From Lachnospira sp. (GTDB taxonomy: Bacteria > Bacillota > Clostridia > Lachnospirales > Lachnospiraceae): a stretch of DNA of 64,000 bases. Location: NCBI GenBank assembly GCA_017621205.1, contig JAGATQ010000040.1:62001-126000 (forward strand), given 5' to 3'. The notes beneath the pieces were generated by a model. It searched no databases. It was not told where the DNA came from and saw nothing but the letters and a program-made list of their open reading frames with translations. Positions within the stretch are counted from its first letter, which is position 1. Each line of letters starts with the position of its first letter. The translations under genes were made by a program, and so were the position numbers. Below, piece after piece: positions 1 to 10,200 of this stretch.

Positions 1-1941
1 GCAGAGAGTGATGAACAGAAGCAACAATTACGTTTGTTGCAGATTATTCCAGGTTATGAGTCTGGTGATATGGGTAACATTTCACAGAAGGTTACGACAC
101 TCTGTGCAGATGAGAATACATTAGGTAATGGTAGTAAGCTTGGTTCTGTACATGGTGCGAATAAGACTCATAAGCATGAGTTTGGTATTGTATCTGCCAG
201 TCAGTCTTCCGATAACCTGGCTTCCCGTCTCTTTGATGAGTACGATATTAAGCTGGATATTCTGACAACAGGTCAATTTAGTGAAGCGGCAACCTATTAT
301 ATACAGGATGTATGTAATAATATAGATCAGTATCAGGAAGACTATAAATGGTCTGATGAATCGGTAAATAAGTTTAAGACAGAGTTTATGTCAAAGTATT
401 ATAATTCATCTACTAAGAAATTAAAGAGTAACTGGGATGCTGTTGTTGATTGGAGTAACACAACAATTTATGATTTTGATGAGGATTTAGGTATTACTGA
501 TGAAATTTTCCGAGGCTGGCTCACTAATGGTGATGCTGAGAAGACGGTAACGATAGGAACCAAGGACTATAATGGCAAGGAACAGGATATTAATCTTGGT
601 TATTATGACATGGTAGTGATTGGATTTGCGAAGGAGATGGGGCATAACGTATTTGAACGTGCAGATATTAATAATATTGGCTGTCAGATTATTCGGGCTT
701 ATGTAGAGAATAATGGTTCTATTCTCCTAGGTACAGATACGACTTCTTACGAAGGATTTTTTGATACTTCTACAATGAAGTGGTCAAGAAATATTAACCA
801 GTATCTGCGTGACTGTTTTGGTATGGACCGATTTAAGTTTACAAAGAACGGTACCAAGAGTACGGGAAGTAATACAAAGTCACTGTATAATTATATTAAT
901 GATGGTAATAGTTTTGATGGTGGTGGTACTGCATACATCTATACACCATATAAGACGGCGGAATATAGTGACCCGACCGGTCAGACACATCCAGGGGAGT
1001 TCTTTACTCTAAATTCATATGATGGCACATATGAGCAGGATACAGCTCAAGTTAATGCGATGGCGGGTGCCGGTGGTACGGATGCCATAGGCTATGCATT
1101 GAGTGGTACAAAGACAATTTATAAGGATGTTGATGTTGAGAACATCGGTCAGGGTACTGATATTCTTCCAACGACGCAGATACGAAGAAATAATGTAGGT
1201 TTGATAACCAATTATCCGTTTAATATTAGTGCAGAGCCGCGTATTTCAAAAACAAACGCACAATCCTATGCTTTGGATACAGAAGATGAGGATATGCAGA
1301 TATGGTATTCATTGGCTGGTGCCAATGATTCACCTAAATCTAATTTGTATGCGGCTGATCCGCTGAATGGACGAAGCTTCTATTATATTTATTCTTATAG
1401 AAGCGTGACCTATACAGGTGCTGGATATACTGCTATTGCAGAGACTGCAGATAATGATGAAGAGCGTAAGTTGATTATTAATTCAATTTTAAGTCATGCG
1501 AAGATTCATCGTTCTGGTCCGAAGGTGGTATTTAGTGAGTATACTGGTAGTGAGCCGAATGATTCTGTATTTACTGCTGCAAAAGGTGCACAGGATGCTG
1601 TCTTAGAGTGTAGTGCAAAATCAAAGGATAAATGTAATTTTGATTTCACGGTATCTACGGCTAAGGGCAGAACATTTAAAGATATCACTATGTTTAAGGA
1701 TGAGGATGGTGATGGAGTATTCGATCCGTCTAAGGGTGATATTGAGATTAAGGGCTACACAGAAGAGGTTGAGAATGGGGTTAAGGTAATTGTTGACGGT
1801 AAGTCTTTACCGGATTCCATTAATACCTTTATGCAGGAAGGTTCCTTTGTAATCACTGTTCGTGCTACAGATAGTGATGATAAGAGTGGATTTGCAAGAC
1901 TGGTAGTCAAGACAAAATCTAAGTTATTTAATTTGAACTAG
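1..1941 (+). CDS. DUF5057-family secreted/surface protein, 3' part
   Basis: The reading frame is open from the first base, so the gene begins outside the window and only its last 646 codons are seen. Residues about 200-210 (YYDMVVIGFA), about 245 (TDTTSYEG) and about 460 (FYYIYSYRSVTY) match the pattern I know from DUF5057 proteins, large Lachnospiraceae surface or secreted proteins of unknown function. The last 130 residues look like a beta-rich domain with an acidic, possibly calcium-binding stretch (DEDGDGVFD). No membrane anchor is visible at the C-terminus. A strong terminator follows, so it closes its own transcription unit. The family call rests on remembered motif similarity; no activity can be assigned. 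Confidence 0.7.
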   Translation, partial: AESDEQKQQLRLLQIIPGYESGDMGNISQKVTTLCADENTLGNGSKLGSVHGANKTHKHEFGIVSASQSSDNLASRLFDEYDIKLDILTTGQFSEAATYYIQDVCNNIDQYQEDYKWSDESVNKFKTEFMSKYYNSSTKKLKSNWDAVVDWSNTTIYDFDEDLGITDEIFRGWLTNGDAEKTVTIGTKDYNGKEQDINLGYYDMVVIGFAKEMGHNVFERADINNIGCQIIRAYVENNGSILLGTDTTSYEGFFDTSTMKWSRNINQYLRDCFGMDRFKFTKNGTKSTGSNTKSLYNYINDGNSFDGGGTAYIYTPYKTAEYSDPTGQTHPGEFFTLNSYDGTYEQDTAQVNAMAGAGGTDAIGYALSGTKTIYKDVDVENIGQGTDILPTTQIRRNNVGLITNYPFNISAEPRISKTNAQSYALDTEDEDMQIWYSLAGANDSPKSNLYAADPLNGRSFYYIYSYRSVTYTGAGYTAIAETADNDEERKLIINSILSHAKIHRSGPKVVFSEYTGSEPNDSVFTAAKGAQDAVLECSAKSKDKCNFDFTVSTAKGRTFKDITMFKDEDGDGVFDPSKGDIEIKGYTEEVENGVKVIVDGKSLPDSINTFMQEGSFVITVRATDSDDKSGFARLVVKTKSKLFNLN

Positions 1942-1989
1942 CACATAGTGTTATATGTTGTATCATGTGCGTAAATAGACGATGAAAGT

Positions 1990-2024
1990 AATCGGGTGTT
2001 GTGTTGGCACACACCCGATTATTT
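1990..2024 (+). terminator. Rho-independent terminator after the DUF5057 gene
   Basis: A perfect 10-bp inverted repeat (AATCGGGTGT / ACACCCGATT) with an 11-nt loop is followed by ATTTTGA. It sits about 50 bp after the stop codon of the upstream gene. Confidence 0.8.
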
Positions 2025-2099
2025 TGACTAAAATAAAGAGTTTATTTTTGGTATTGTTTCGTTTATATGTGAGAAAAAATGGAGAGGATTTTATGTTAT

Positions 2100-3080
2100 A
2101 TGTTACAGAGATTTTATCCGGATTATATTTATAATTCTACCTATGAAATAGATTTTCATTATTACTATAACACAGGCATTAGGGGAATTATTTTTGATAT
2201 TGATAATACATTGGTGCCACATGGTGCTGATGCTGATGAGAGAGCGATTGTATTATTTGAAAAACTTCGACAGATAGGATTTTCCACCTGTCTATTGTCC
2301 AATAATAAGGAGCCGCGAGTACTGCGTTTTAATCAATTGATTCAATCTGAGTACATTTACAAGGCTGGTAAACCGGGACAAAAAGGATATCAAAGGGCAA
2401 TGGAGTGCATGGGTACTAGTATAGAGCAAACCATGTTTGTAGGAGATCAGCTTTTTACGGATGTATGGGGAGCCAAGAAGTTGGGAATTACCTGTGTATT
2501 GGTTCGTCCGATTCATCCTAAGGAAGAAATACAGATTGTACTAAAACGATATTTGGAGCGAATTGTGCTTCGCTCTTACTGTAAAAAAAAGGATACGATA
2601 TTGATTGGCTTCATGGGAACAGGGAAATCTACAATAGGAAAATTGCTCGCACAACAACAACATCGTCTGTTTATTGACACAGATGCTTATATTGAGGCGA
2701 AGGAGGGGTGTTCAATATCCGATATTTTTGAACAAAAGGGAGAAGACTATTTTCGCTCTTTGGAAACAAAGGTGCTTGGGGAGCTTAATCGTGTTACACA
2801 TAACGCAGTAATAGCCACAGGCGGTGGACTTCCGCTTCGACGGGAAAATGCAGAATTGCTTTCTGGGATGGGAGAAGTGATTTATTTACAGACCTCTGCC
2901 GATACGATATTGGAGCGATTGAAGGGAGATACGACACGACCCTTATTGAATACAGAAAATCCAAGGGAACGTATAGAGCAGCTTCTTTTGGAACGGGATG
3001 AAAAATATATGGCAGCGAGTCAGAAAAAGCTTGTAACAGACGGCTTTTCGGCGGAAGAAATTGTTGCAATTTTGGACTAA
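2100..3080 (+). CDS. aroK: YqeG-type HAD phosphatase fused to shikimate kinase
   Basis: This 326-residue protein has two parts. Residues 1 to about 160 are a YqeG-type HAD subfamily IIIA phosphatase, with the nucleophile motif FDIDNTLVPHG (Asp33, Asp35), SNNKEPR and the VGDQLFTD motif. From about residue 165 a complete shikimate kinase follows, with Walker A GFMGTGKST, the DTD substrate motif, the ATGGGLPLR substrate loop and a TRPLL lid. Shikimate kinase phosphorylates shikimate for chorismate synthesis; YqeG substrates are poorly defined. An in-frame ATG at 2079 is possible, but YqeG homologues begin close to MLxxFYPD, so ATG 2100 is preferred; GGAGAGG lies 12 nt upstream. No stop or frameshift separates the halves, so this is a true fusion in the given sequence. 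The symbol refers to the kinase half. Confidence 0.85.
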   Translation: MLQRFYPDYIYNSTYEIDFHYYYNTGIRGIIFDIDNTLVPHGADADERAIVLFEKLRQIGFSTCLLSNNKEPRVLRFNQLIQSEYIYKAGKPGQKGYQRAMECMGTSIEQTMFVGDQLFTDVWGAKKLGITCVLVRPIHPKEEIQIVLKRYLERIVLRSYCKKKDTILIGFMGTGKSTIGKLLAQQQHRLFIDTDAYIEAKEGCSISDIFEQKGEDYFRSLETKVLGELNRVTHNAVIATGGGLPLRRENAELLSGMGEVIYLQTSADTILERLKGDTTRPLLNTENPRERIEQLLLERDEKYMAASQKKLVTDGFSAEEIVAILD

Positions 3081-3201
3081 GTTTGTTATGATTATAGTAG
3101 TATACTGTCTGCAAAAACGGAAGACAGGCAAGAGATTTGGAAGGTTTACATCGTTTGTTTTTTGATGTGTTGTTCTGTTAGAATAAGGAGGAGGATATGT
3201 T

Positions 3202-5289
3202 ATGAAGCTTTGGAAAAGGATAATAGGGATTACCTTGATACTTGCATTGATTTTGCAATGTGGGCAGGGGATTGTGATTAGTAAGGCACAAGAACCGGGT
3301 AATACTGTTTCAATTAATAGCAACGGTACAGCTTTAAGTGGCACAGCCACCCACTATCTTGAGGAATGGTGGGATAACGGAGCAGTAGACCTGTCCGTAA
3401 GTGGTTTGAATTCTGGTGAGTCATATATGTACGAATGTCAATTTGTTGATAGTAGTGGAACACCTTTAACACCTTTGACAGGTATTTCCAATCAGGCAAA
3501 TTGTCATATAGGTTCTTTGGCGATGCCGTATAGATATGGTTGTTCGCTTGTAGCCGTGAACATCAAGGGAATTTATAGAATTTCTTCATCATATACTTGG
3601 ATGAATGTATCGATAGCATCTGATGGTAGTTCTTATACGGTTACGAATACATCAAGTAATAATGTGACTAGTTTTGTTGTGAATGGGGAAACTATTGATG
3701 AGGCTTTGGGATTAAATCAGACATCAACTCCCCGGCCTTTACCTGCAGCGAATGCAGATGGTATTGTAGAAATTAATCTTACCAAAGCGAATTATGTCAG
3801 TATAGCAGCAATGTATCCAGATGCCAATGCGATGTGGTTTGTTCCGACCCTTGCAGAGATGTCAGAGCTAGCACCTGGGAATCATCGAATTGCATGGGGT
3901 GTAGCTAATAATAGTACAGATTACCGTGTGAACAGCTATAATATTTCTTTTCATTATAAAATTAATGGTCAGGATAGGTATGCTACACTTACAGAAAAGG
4001 ATGCTGTGGAAGCACAAGGGACTAAGAATGGAGGCTACTCTTTTAATGGCGGTGTGGGTAGTTTTGAGTTTGTAGAGTTAACCATCCAGAATGTAAGCTA
4101 TACTAAGGATATTGACCCTGCTTTAGAGCATACTGCTTTGTCTGGTCCAACGGTTGGTACCTCATCATTGAATTATAAGACGTATGTGACATGGTCTTTG
4201 GTTAACTTTGGAACTTATGCATTACAGGCAGATGGAGGAACGGGCCCGATTGAGTGGCGTGTCTTGGAATATGATGCATCATCAGATAAGATTGTATTAA
4301 TGGCAAACAAGGCATTATTCTCTATGGCTTATGAGCCTACTATGTTTGGTGCAACATGGGAGAGCAGTTCCTTGAGAAGTTATTTGAATAAGGATTTCTT
4401 AAATGATGCTTTTCCGTCCCCAAGTGAGAAGGATGCAATAGCTCCAGTTATTTTAGATAACTCTGGTAGTGGAAGTACGCATTCTCTTGGTGGAACAGCT
4501 ACAACTGATAAAGTTTATGTCCTATCTGTTGCGGAGATTAATAATCCGAAATATGGTTTGTATGGTGGAGATGCAACCAATTCTGTAGTCGAGACACGGC
4601 AGTTTAGTGCAACAGAGGCAACCTTAACCAATACGAATTTAACGAAAAAGACTTATGCTGGTGAGACGTTTGTCAATTATTATTTAAGAACACCAGGGTA
4701 TTATCAATATGATGTGGCTGGTGTGGCACCGAATGGTCTGATTAACATTTCTGGATGGAGAACTTACACGAAGACTGCGGCAGTTTGTCCGGTTGTGACC
4801 TTGAATTACAGTGCTGCAGTTGCGGCGGGGCTTACATGGAAGGGTTCCGTTTATAAACAGGTTGCATCTGGTTATAATACGGCAGCAGCACAGAGTGTAA
4901 AGGCAACACCGACAAAGAAGCTGAATAAGCTATCAGTAGGTGATAAGACAACAGTGAATAATGTCACCTATAAGGTAACAAAGACTACGAATAAAGCTAA
5001 GACTGTTGCAGTAGTTGGAATTAAGAAATCGGCTAAAAGGGTTGTGATTCCATCTACAATAAAAGCCAAGGGAGCAACTTATAAGATAACCAGTATTAAT
5101 GCCAATGCGTTTAAGAGTGCAAAGAATAATTTAAAAACTATTACTATTAAATCAAAGAATATTAAGACAATGAACAAAAAGGCATTTAATGGATTGACTA
5201 AGAAGACAACAGTTAAGATATCAAAGGCACAGTATAAGAAATATAAGAAGTTAATCAAAAATGATAAGCTTATTGTGAAGAAAAACTAA
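3202..5289 (+). CDS. Secreted DUF6273 protein with LRR-type C-terminus
   Basis: The 695-residue protein starts with a signal peptide (MKLWKRIIGITLILALILQC, cleavage near residue 30). Residues about 330-540 resemble DUF6273: WSLVNFGTY, a Trp-rich IEWRVLEYD, SLRSYLN, YLRTPGYY and AVCPVVTLN. The last 130 residues are lysine-rich with VAVVGIKKSAKRVVIPSTI and INANAFKSAKNNLKTI, the type seen at the ends of BspA-like (LRR_5) Lachnospiraceae surface proteins. No sortase or choline-binding anchor is seen. ATG 3202 has AAGGAGGAGG upstream. Its function is unknown; extracellular binding or adhesion is a guess. It lies between aroK and efp, genes that are near neighbours in many Firmicutes. Confidence 0.75.
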   Translation: MKLWKRIIGITLILALILQCGQGIVISKAQEPGNTVSINSNGTALSGTATHYLEEWWDNGAVDLSVSGLNSGESYMYECQFVDSSGTPLTPLTGISNQANCHIGSLAMPYRYGCSLVAVNIKGIYRISSSYTWMNVSIASDGSSYTVTNTSSNNVTSFVVNGETIDEALGLNQTSTPRPLPAANADGIVEINLTKANYVSIAAMYPDANAMWFVPTLAEMSELAPGNHRIAWGVANNSTDYRVNSYNISFHYKINGQDRYATLTEKDAVEAQGTKNGGYSFNGGVGSFEFVELTIQNVSYTKDIDPALEHTALSGPTVGTSSLNYKTYVTWSLVNFGTYALQADGGTGPIEWRVLEYDASSDKIVLMANKALFSMAYEPTMFGATWESSSLRSYLNKDFLNDAFPSPSEKDAIAPVILDNSGSGSTHSLGGTATTDKVYVLSVAEINNPKYGLYGGDATNSVVETRQFSATEATLTNTNLTKKTYAGETFVNYYLRTPGYYQYDVAGVAPNGLINISGWRTYTKTAAVCPVVTLNYSAAVAAGLTWKGSVYKQVASGYNTAAAQSVKATPTKKLNKLSVGDKTTVNNVTYKVTKTTNKAKTVAVVGIKKSAKRVVIPSTIKAKGATYKITSINANAFKSAKNNLKTITIKSKNIKTMNKKAFNGLTKKTTVKISKAQYKKYKKLIKNDKLIVKKN

Positions 5290-5303
5290 TTAGTGATTTT
5301 TTG

Positions 5304-5352
5304 AGGAGATGCTGTACTCGCTAATATAATTGCGGCCTGCATCTCCTTTTTG
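5304..5352 (+). terminator. Rho-independent terminator after the DUF6273 gene
   Basis: AGGAGATGC at 5304-5312 pairs with GCATCTCCT at 5339-5347, followed by TTTTG. It separates the secreted protein gene from efp. Confidence 0.75.
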
Positions 5353-5381
5353 TTTGCATTTTATTTTCTTAAGACAAATAG

Positions 5382-5410
5382 TTGAAATTTGTACAAGAAT
5401 ATTATAAAAT
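5382..5410 (+). promoter_or_regulatory. Predicted sigma-A promoter for efp
   Basis: TTGAAA (5382-5387), a 17-bp spacer and TAAAAT (5405-5410) lie just downstream of the preceding terminator and 34 bp before the efp start. Confidence 0.55.
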
Positions 5411-5443
5411 AGAAACATGTGATATATGAAGGAGGATTATTTG

Positions 5444-5998
5444 ATGGTTACAGCAGGAGATTTTAGGAACGGTGTCACAATTGAGATGGAGGGTAATATC
5501 TATCAGATTATTGAATTTCAGCATGTTAAGCCGGGAAAGGGTGCAGCATTTGTCCGTGCCAAGCTTAAGAATATTAAAAATGGTGGTGTTGTAGAAAAGA
5601 CATTTCGTCCGACAGAGAAGTTTGAGAATGCACACATCGACCGTAAGAATTATACGTATTTGTATGCGGATGACTTTTATCATTTTATGGACCCTGAGAC
5701 ATTTGAGCAATTAGATTTAGGGGCGGATGTTATTGGGGATGCCATGAAGTTTGTGAAGGAGAATGAAGAGGTTAAGTTAATCAGTCATAATGGTGAGGTG
5801 TTCTCCGTTGAGCCGCCTATCAATGTAGAGCTTTTAGTAACGGAGTGTGAGCCGGGTGTGAAGGGAGATACCGCTACCGGAGCAACGAAGCCTTGTACTG
5901 TTGAAACAGGAGCTAAGGTGATGGTTCCTTTGTTTGTAAATGAAGGAGACACCTTAAAGATTGACACGAGAACCGGAGAGTATTTATCCCGTGTGTAG
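5444..5998 (+). CDS. efp: Translation elongation factor P
   Basis: EF-P relieves ribosome stalling at polyproline by binding between the P and E sites. The protein has the three-domain EF-P length (184 residues from ATG 5444) and the conserved [17 protein letters not shown] loop with Lys32 at the usual tip. [17 protein letters not shown] is the typical C-terminus. AAGGAGG at 5429-5435 is placed for ATG 5444 rather than an in-frame ATG at 5426, which would lie ahead of this site. A predicted promoter precedes it and a terminator follows, so it is probably monocistronic. In many Firmicutes efp sits directly before spoIIIAA; here galU and an opposing gene lie between. Confidence 0.97.
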   Translation: MVTAGDFRNGVTIEMEGNIYQIIEFQHVKPGKGAAFVRAKLKNIKNGGVVEKTFRPTEKFENAHIDRKNYTYLYADDFYHFMDPETFEQLDLGADVIGDAMKFVKENEEVKLISHNGEVFSVEPPINVELLVTECEPGVKGDTATGATKPCTVETGAKVMVPLFVNEGDTLKIDTRTGEYLSRV

Positions 5999-6022
5999 GC
6001 AATAATATAACGATGAGATTAG

Positions 6023-6054
6023 AAGAGTACATGTTTATTTATGTACTCTTTTTT
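6023..6054 (+). terminator. Rho-independent terminator after efp
   Basis: Perfect 10-bp stem AAGAGTACAT / ATGTACTCTT with an 8-nt loop, followed by a T run. Confidence 0.85.
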
Positions 6055-6083
6055 AAAAATTAGAGCAATGTATTAAATAAGCG

Positions 6084-6151
6084 ATTGCGAAACTCGTAGT
6101 TGTTAGACAAGATATTCATAATACCAGCAATGAATAGTTTCACAATTACCT
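6084..6151 (+). repeat. Short copy of the hairpin repeat family (central hairpin missing)
   Basis: Bases 6084-6124 match 31039-31079 with three mismatches in 41, and TTTCACAATTACCT at 6138-6151 is identical to 31169-31182. Compared with that longer copy, the 76 bases between CATAATAC and CAGCAAT are absent. The ends are an imperfect inverted repeat of each other (GCGATTGCGAAACT against AGTTTCACAATTACC). The copy ends 31 bp before galU, so it probably lies in or next to the galU leader. Confidence 0.7.
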
Positions 6152-6182
6152 AAGTATTTAAAAATTAAAAGGAGTTACTAGT

Positions 6183-7079
6183 ATGAAGCATTTACCGGTG
6201 AGAAAAGCAGTAATACCAGCAGCAGGTTTGGGTACAAGATTTTTACCAGCAACGAAGGCAATACCCAAGGAGATGCTGCCTATTGTGGATATACCAACGG
6301 TACAATATATTATTGAAGAGGCGGTTGAGAGTGGAATTGAGGAGATTCTTGTTATTACGAATTCCAACAAGCATTGTATGGAGAATCATTTTGACCGAAA
6401 TTATGAGTTGGAGGAGCGGTTGAAGGATTCCGGGAAATATGATGAAGAGAAACTGATTCGGGATATTTCTGATATGGCAAATATTTATTATGTTCGTCAG
6501 AAGGAGCCGAAGGGATTGGGACATGCTATATTATGTGCTAAGTCATTTATGGGCAATGAGCCGTTTGCGGTTCTTTTAGGGGACGACGTCGTAATTAATC
6601 CGGGAGGGGAACCAGCGTTAAAGCAATTGATTCATGCCTATAATGAAAAGGAGGCATCCATAGTCGGGGTGCAGGCAGTTCCGGATGAGGATGTGAGTAA
6701 ATATGGTATTGTTGAACCATATTACGGTCATGCCAGTGTGGAGAGCAGGAGAGTGAAGCTATCCAGCATGATGGAGAAACCGTCCTTGGAACAGGCTCCG
6801 AGTAAGCTGGCTGTTCTGGGAAGGTATATATTAACACCTGAGATTTTTGAGCTGCTCGAGAGTCAGGAAGCTGATAAAGGAGGAGAGATACAGCTTACTG
6901 ATGCGATTGTGCGTCTTATGGATTTACAGGCGGTATATGCATATAATTTTGAGGGAGTTCGTTATGATGTAGGAGATAAGTTTGGATTTATAAAGGCGAC
7001 AATTGATTTTGCTTTGCAGAGAGAGGAGCTTTCCAAACCGGTTGCAGCCTATATTAAACAGCTAGCAAGTGAGCTCTGA
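6183..7079 (+). CDS. galU: UTP-glucose-1-phosphate uridylyltransferase
   Basis: The enzyme makes UDP-glucose from UTP and glucose-1-phosphate for envelope polysaccharides and galactose use. The 298-residue length fits bacterial GalU. The nucleotide-binding signature VIPAAGLGTRFLPATKAIPK lies near the start, with KEMLPIVDIPTVQYII and, later, LLGDDVV (metal/UTP site), GIVEPYY and EKPS as expected. AAAGGAG is 8 nt before ATG 6183. It stands alone between the efp terminator and a bidirectional terminator facing an opposing gene. A hairpin repeat relic lies immediately upstream. Confidence 0.96.
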   Translation: MKHLPVRKAVIPAAGLGTRFLPATKAIPKEMLPIVDIPTVQYIIEEAVESGIEEILVITNSNKHCMENHFDRNYELEERLKDSGKYDEEKLIRDISDMANIYYVRQKEPKGLGHAILCAKSFMGNEPFAVLLGDDVVINPGGEPALKQLIHAYNEKEASIVGVQAVPDEDVSKYGIVEPYYGHASVESRRVKLSSMMEKPSLEQAPSKLAVLGRYILTPEIFELLESQEADKGGEIQLTDAIVRLMDLQAVYAYNFEGVRYDVGDKFGFIKATIDFALQREELSKPVAAYIKQLASEL

Positions 7080-7171
7080 AATACTACGGTATATACTTTC
7101 TGATAAGGAAGTATGGATAAGCAAGGATGCTTTTAAAGACTTATGTTTGTAAAAAGCATATAATATAAAAT

Positions 7172-7210
7172 AAGTGCGTAAGCTTTTGATATGCTTACGC
7201 ACTTTACTTT
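7172..7210. terminator. Bidirectional terminator between galU and the opposing gene
   Basis: A perfect 12-bp stem (AAGTGCGTAAGC / GCTTACGCACTT, loop 7184-7192) lies between two convergent genes. T-rich sequence follows on both strands, so it can serve both. Confidence 0.8.
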
Positions 7211-7257
7211 ATCATTTCTTATGCTTGAATCTCGATGAATAACAACCAGTGATTATT

Positions 7258-10200
7258 CTATAAGCTCGAAATTAAATTCTTTTTCATTTCTTTAAATTCG
7301 TCTTCTGTAATCAATCCATGTTCAAGCATAATCTTAAGCTTACGAATTTTGAATTCAAAATCTGTTAATTCCGGTGCTGGTTCTTCTTCTTCTCCAATTG
7401 TTAAAGAACCTTCGTCAGAATCACTTTCCAGTCTTCCGGTAATACCTTCTCCCGGAACATAATCTTCATGTTCTATATTTTCATAGTTAAGATAATTGTC
7501 TTCACCTGCAAGCGTGAGAGAAGAACTCTTGCCTTCTGCTGCAGCAACCTCTTTTGCAGCTTCTTCTTCCTCTTTTGCCTTGCTTGCCTCTTCCTCCTGC
7601 TTCACCAGCTCAGCAGCCCGCTCTTCGTCAGACTTTAAGGAGAATTTGGACTTCTTAATTACTTGTTCTGCTTCTTGATTCGCTTCCTTGATTAATGCTT
7701 CTCGTTCTGCCTGAGCATCTGCCAGTGCTTCTTGTGCAGCAGCAGTAGCAGCTTCTAATGTTTCAGCATCTAATTTAGCTTTATGTTCTGCTAATGCCTG
7801 TTCCTCCGCCTGACGACGTTCTCTTTCTAGTGCCTGCAATCTCGCTTCTTCTTCCTGTTCACTAGCTTTACGGGCAGCTTCTTCAGCCAGCAAACGTTCT
7901 TCTTCCGCTTCTTCTGCTTCTCTGCGAGCCTGTTCCTCAGCTTCTAAACGTGCTTGTTCCTCTGCCTCACGACGTGCCTGCTCCTCTAATTCCCGTTGCA
8001 GCTTTTCTTCTGCCTCTTGCTTTAGACGCTCCTGCTCTGCTTTCTTTGCCATTAGTTCCCGTTCTAATGCTTCTAATTCTTCTGCCTCGCGGCGTGCCAT
8101 TTCTTCGGCTGCAATTCGTGCTTGTTCTTCGGCTTCCGCAATTCTACGGGCTTCGGCTTCTTTCTCCTGACGAATTCGTTCTTCTTCCGCTTCCTTTTCT
8201 TTGCGGAGACGTTCTTCTTCCTGACGGAGACGTTCCTCCTCTGCTTCCTTTTCCTTGCGAATGCGCTCTGCCTCCTGGCGTTTGCGTTCGTCTTCCTCTG
8301 CTTGCCGGCGGGCTTCCTCTTCAGCAGCACGACGTTTGCGTTCTTCCTCTTCCTTGCGTCTTTGTTCTTCTTCGGCAGCCTTCTTCTCTGCCTCAATGCG
8401 GGCAAGGCGCTCTGCCTCTTGGCGTTTGCGTTCTTCCTCTTCGCGGATTGCCTGTTCTCTGGCTTCCTTTTCCTGTTGTAGGGCAGACTCTAGTTTTGCC
8501 ATCTCCTCCTCAAAGAGGGCACGCTGCTGTGCCTCACGCTGTTTTCTTTCTTCTTCCCGGCGACGTTTTTCTTCCTCCCGGCGTTTTCTTTCTTCCTCTT
8601 CCCGGGCGAGACGCTCTGCTTCTAGGCGGGCTTGTTCTTCGGCTTCCTTACGTCGGCGTTCCTCTTCTTCCTTCTTGCGGCGTTCTTCCTCCAAACGAAT
8701 TCGTTCTTCTTCTTCCCGGCGACGCTTTTCTTCTTCCTCTTTCTGACGGCGTTCTGCTTCTAAACGAGCCTGTTCTTCGGCCTCCTTGCGTCGGCGTTCC
8801 TCTTCTTCTTTCTGACGGCGTTCTGCTTCTAAACGAGCCTGTTCTTCGGCTTCTTTACGCTTGCGTTCTTCCTCTTCCTTTCGTTTTGCCTCTTCTTCAG
8901 CAGCAATACGTGCCTGTTCTTCCTCAATTTCCTTTTGGCTGATTGCATCCAGTGCTGCTTGGCGAAGAGCAGCAGCCTTGGCCTCCTCTGCCTCTTTCAG
9001 TGCCTGTTGCCTTGCTTCCTCGGCTTCTTTTAATGCCTGTTGTCTTGCTTCTTCTGCCTCTTTTAATGCCTGCTGCTTTGCTTTTTCTGCTTCAGCTAAT
9101 GCGGCAGCTTTGGCTTCTTCGGCTTCCTTGCGGGCACGTTCTGCCTCGGCTAATGCGGCGGCTTTGGCTTCTTCTGCTTCTTTACGGGCTTCCTCTGCAG
9201 CTTTTAGGGCAGCAGCCTTGGCTTCTTCAACCTCCCGCAATGCTTTCGCCTTCTCTGCTTCTGCCTGTGCACGGGTAGCCTCTGCTTCCTCCAATGCTTT
9301 TTGCTTTTCTGCATCCAGCATTGCAATCGCTTCCTCTGTATCAACACTGGCAACTGCCTGACGTGTTTCGTATTCCTGATCTAAAACCTTAAAGCTTAAT
9401 TGAGGATAGTGTTCCTCTAAAAATGGGGTAGCAGCCCCCGGAAGTTCAATCTCAAAGTCCTTGCGCAGTTTTGTATTGTAATAGTTTAAAACAATGTTCT
9501 GGGCAGAATTCTCATAGCCGGCATCTTCTGTATGTGCAAAAGTATGTTCTACGTCTGGCAGTACAGGAACTGTATCGGATAAGTGTCCCGGGACATCGAA
9601 CAAAACGTAATTATGTAATGCACTTTTAATATCGAAGGTTTTTTCGGTAAAACTGCCGCCGAAATAACCCTCCTTTACAGGCATTTTCTTAGGAGTATAA
9701 GAAATCTTCCGGTAATAATTAATATTGTCCGGTGAGATACATGCAGCATCTACCTCACGCTTGGTTCCGCTAATGTTTAAGAAAACCAGATTCTTATTGG
9801 CATCTAAATAAATTCCTTTTAGATTGTTATCTTCCAGTTTGATTGTTAAAGAAGGGCGGTTGGCTTTCTCTATATGTTCGTTATACTTATGCAGGAAAAA
9901 TTCAGCATCTTCTTTCTCACGGATAAGACGGTATTCTTCCATCTTCGACGTAGAACGGTCCTTGGTGTCTTTAGCTGCCTGTTTGATAATTCCGGCAATC
10001 TCCTGAGCCTCTGGCAGACCCGGAAGGTAAATGCTGACATCCTCAATAAACTTATCTACCTTACGGGTCAGCTTAATCACCAGTGTCTGCTGGTTCATAA
10101 ATTTTTCGGTGTTAGCATCTGTTACATGAACGAGACAGAATTCAAATGGTTCACACTGTGCCTTGGTCGGATCCTTGGTCACCATTTTCTCATCCTGGCC

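Noticed and set aside
2943-3350. 135-codon minus-strand frame across the aroK end
   Set aside because: Antisense to two well-supported genes, with no family resemblance or start signal.
7496-9361. Several long + strand open frames (up to 330 codons) opposite the charged-helix gene
   Set aside because: They are antisense shadows of a repetitive GAA/GCA-rich gene and give low-complexity Leu/Pro or Ser/Arg proteins without ribosome sites.
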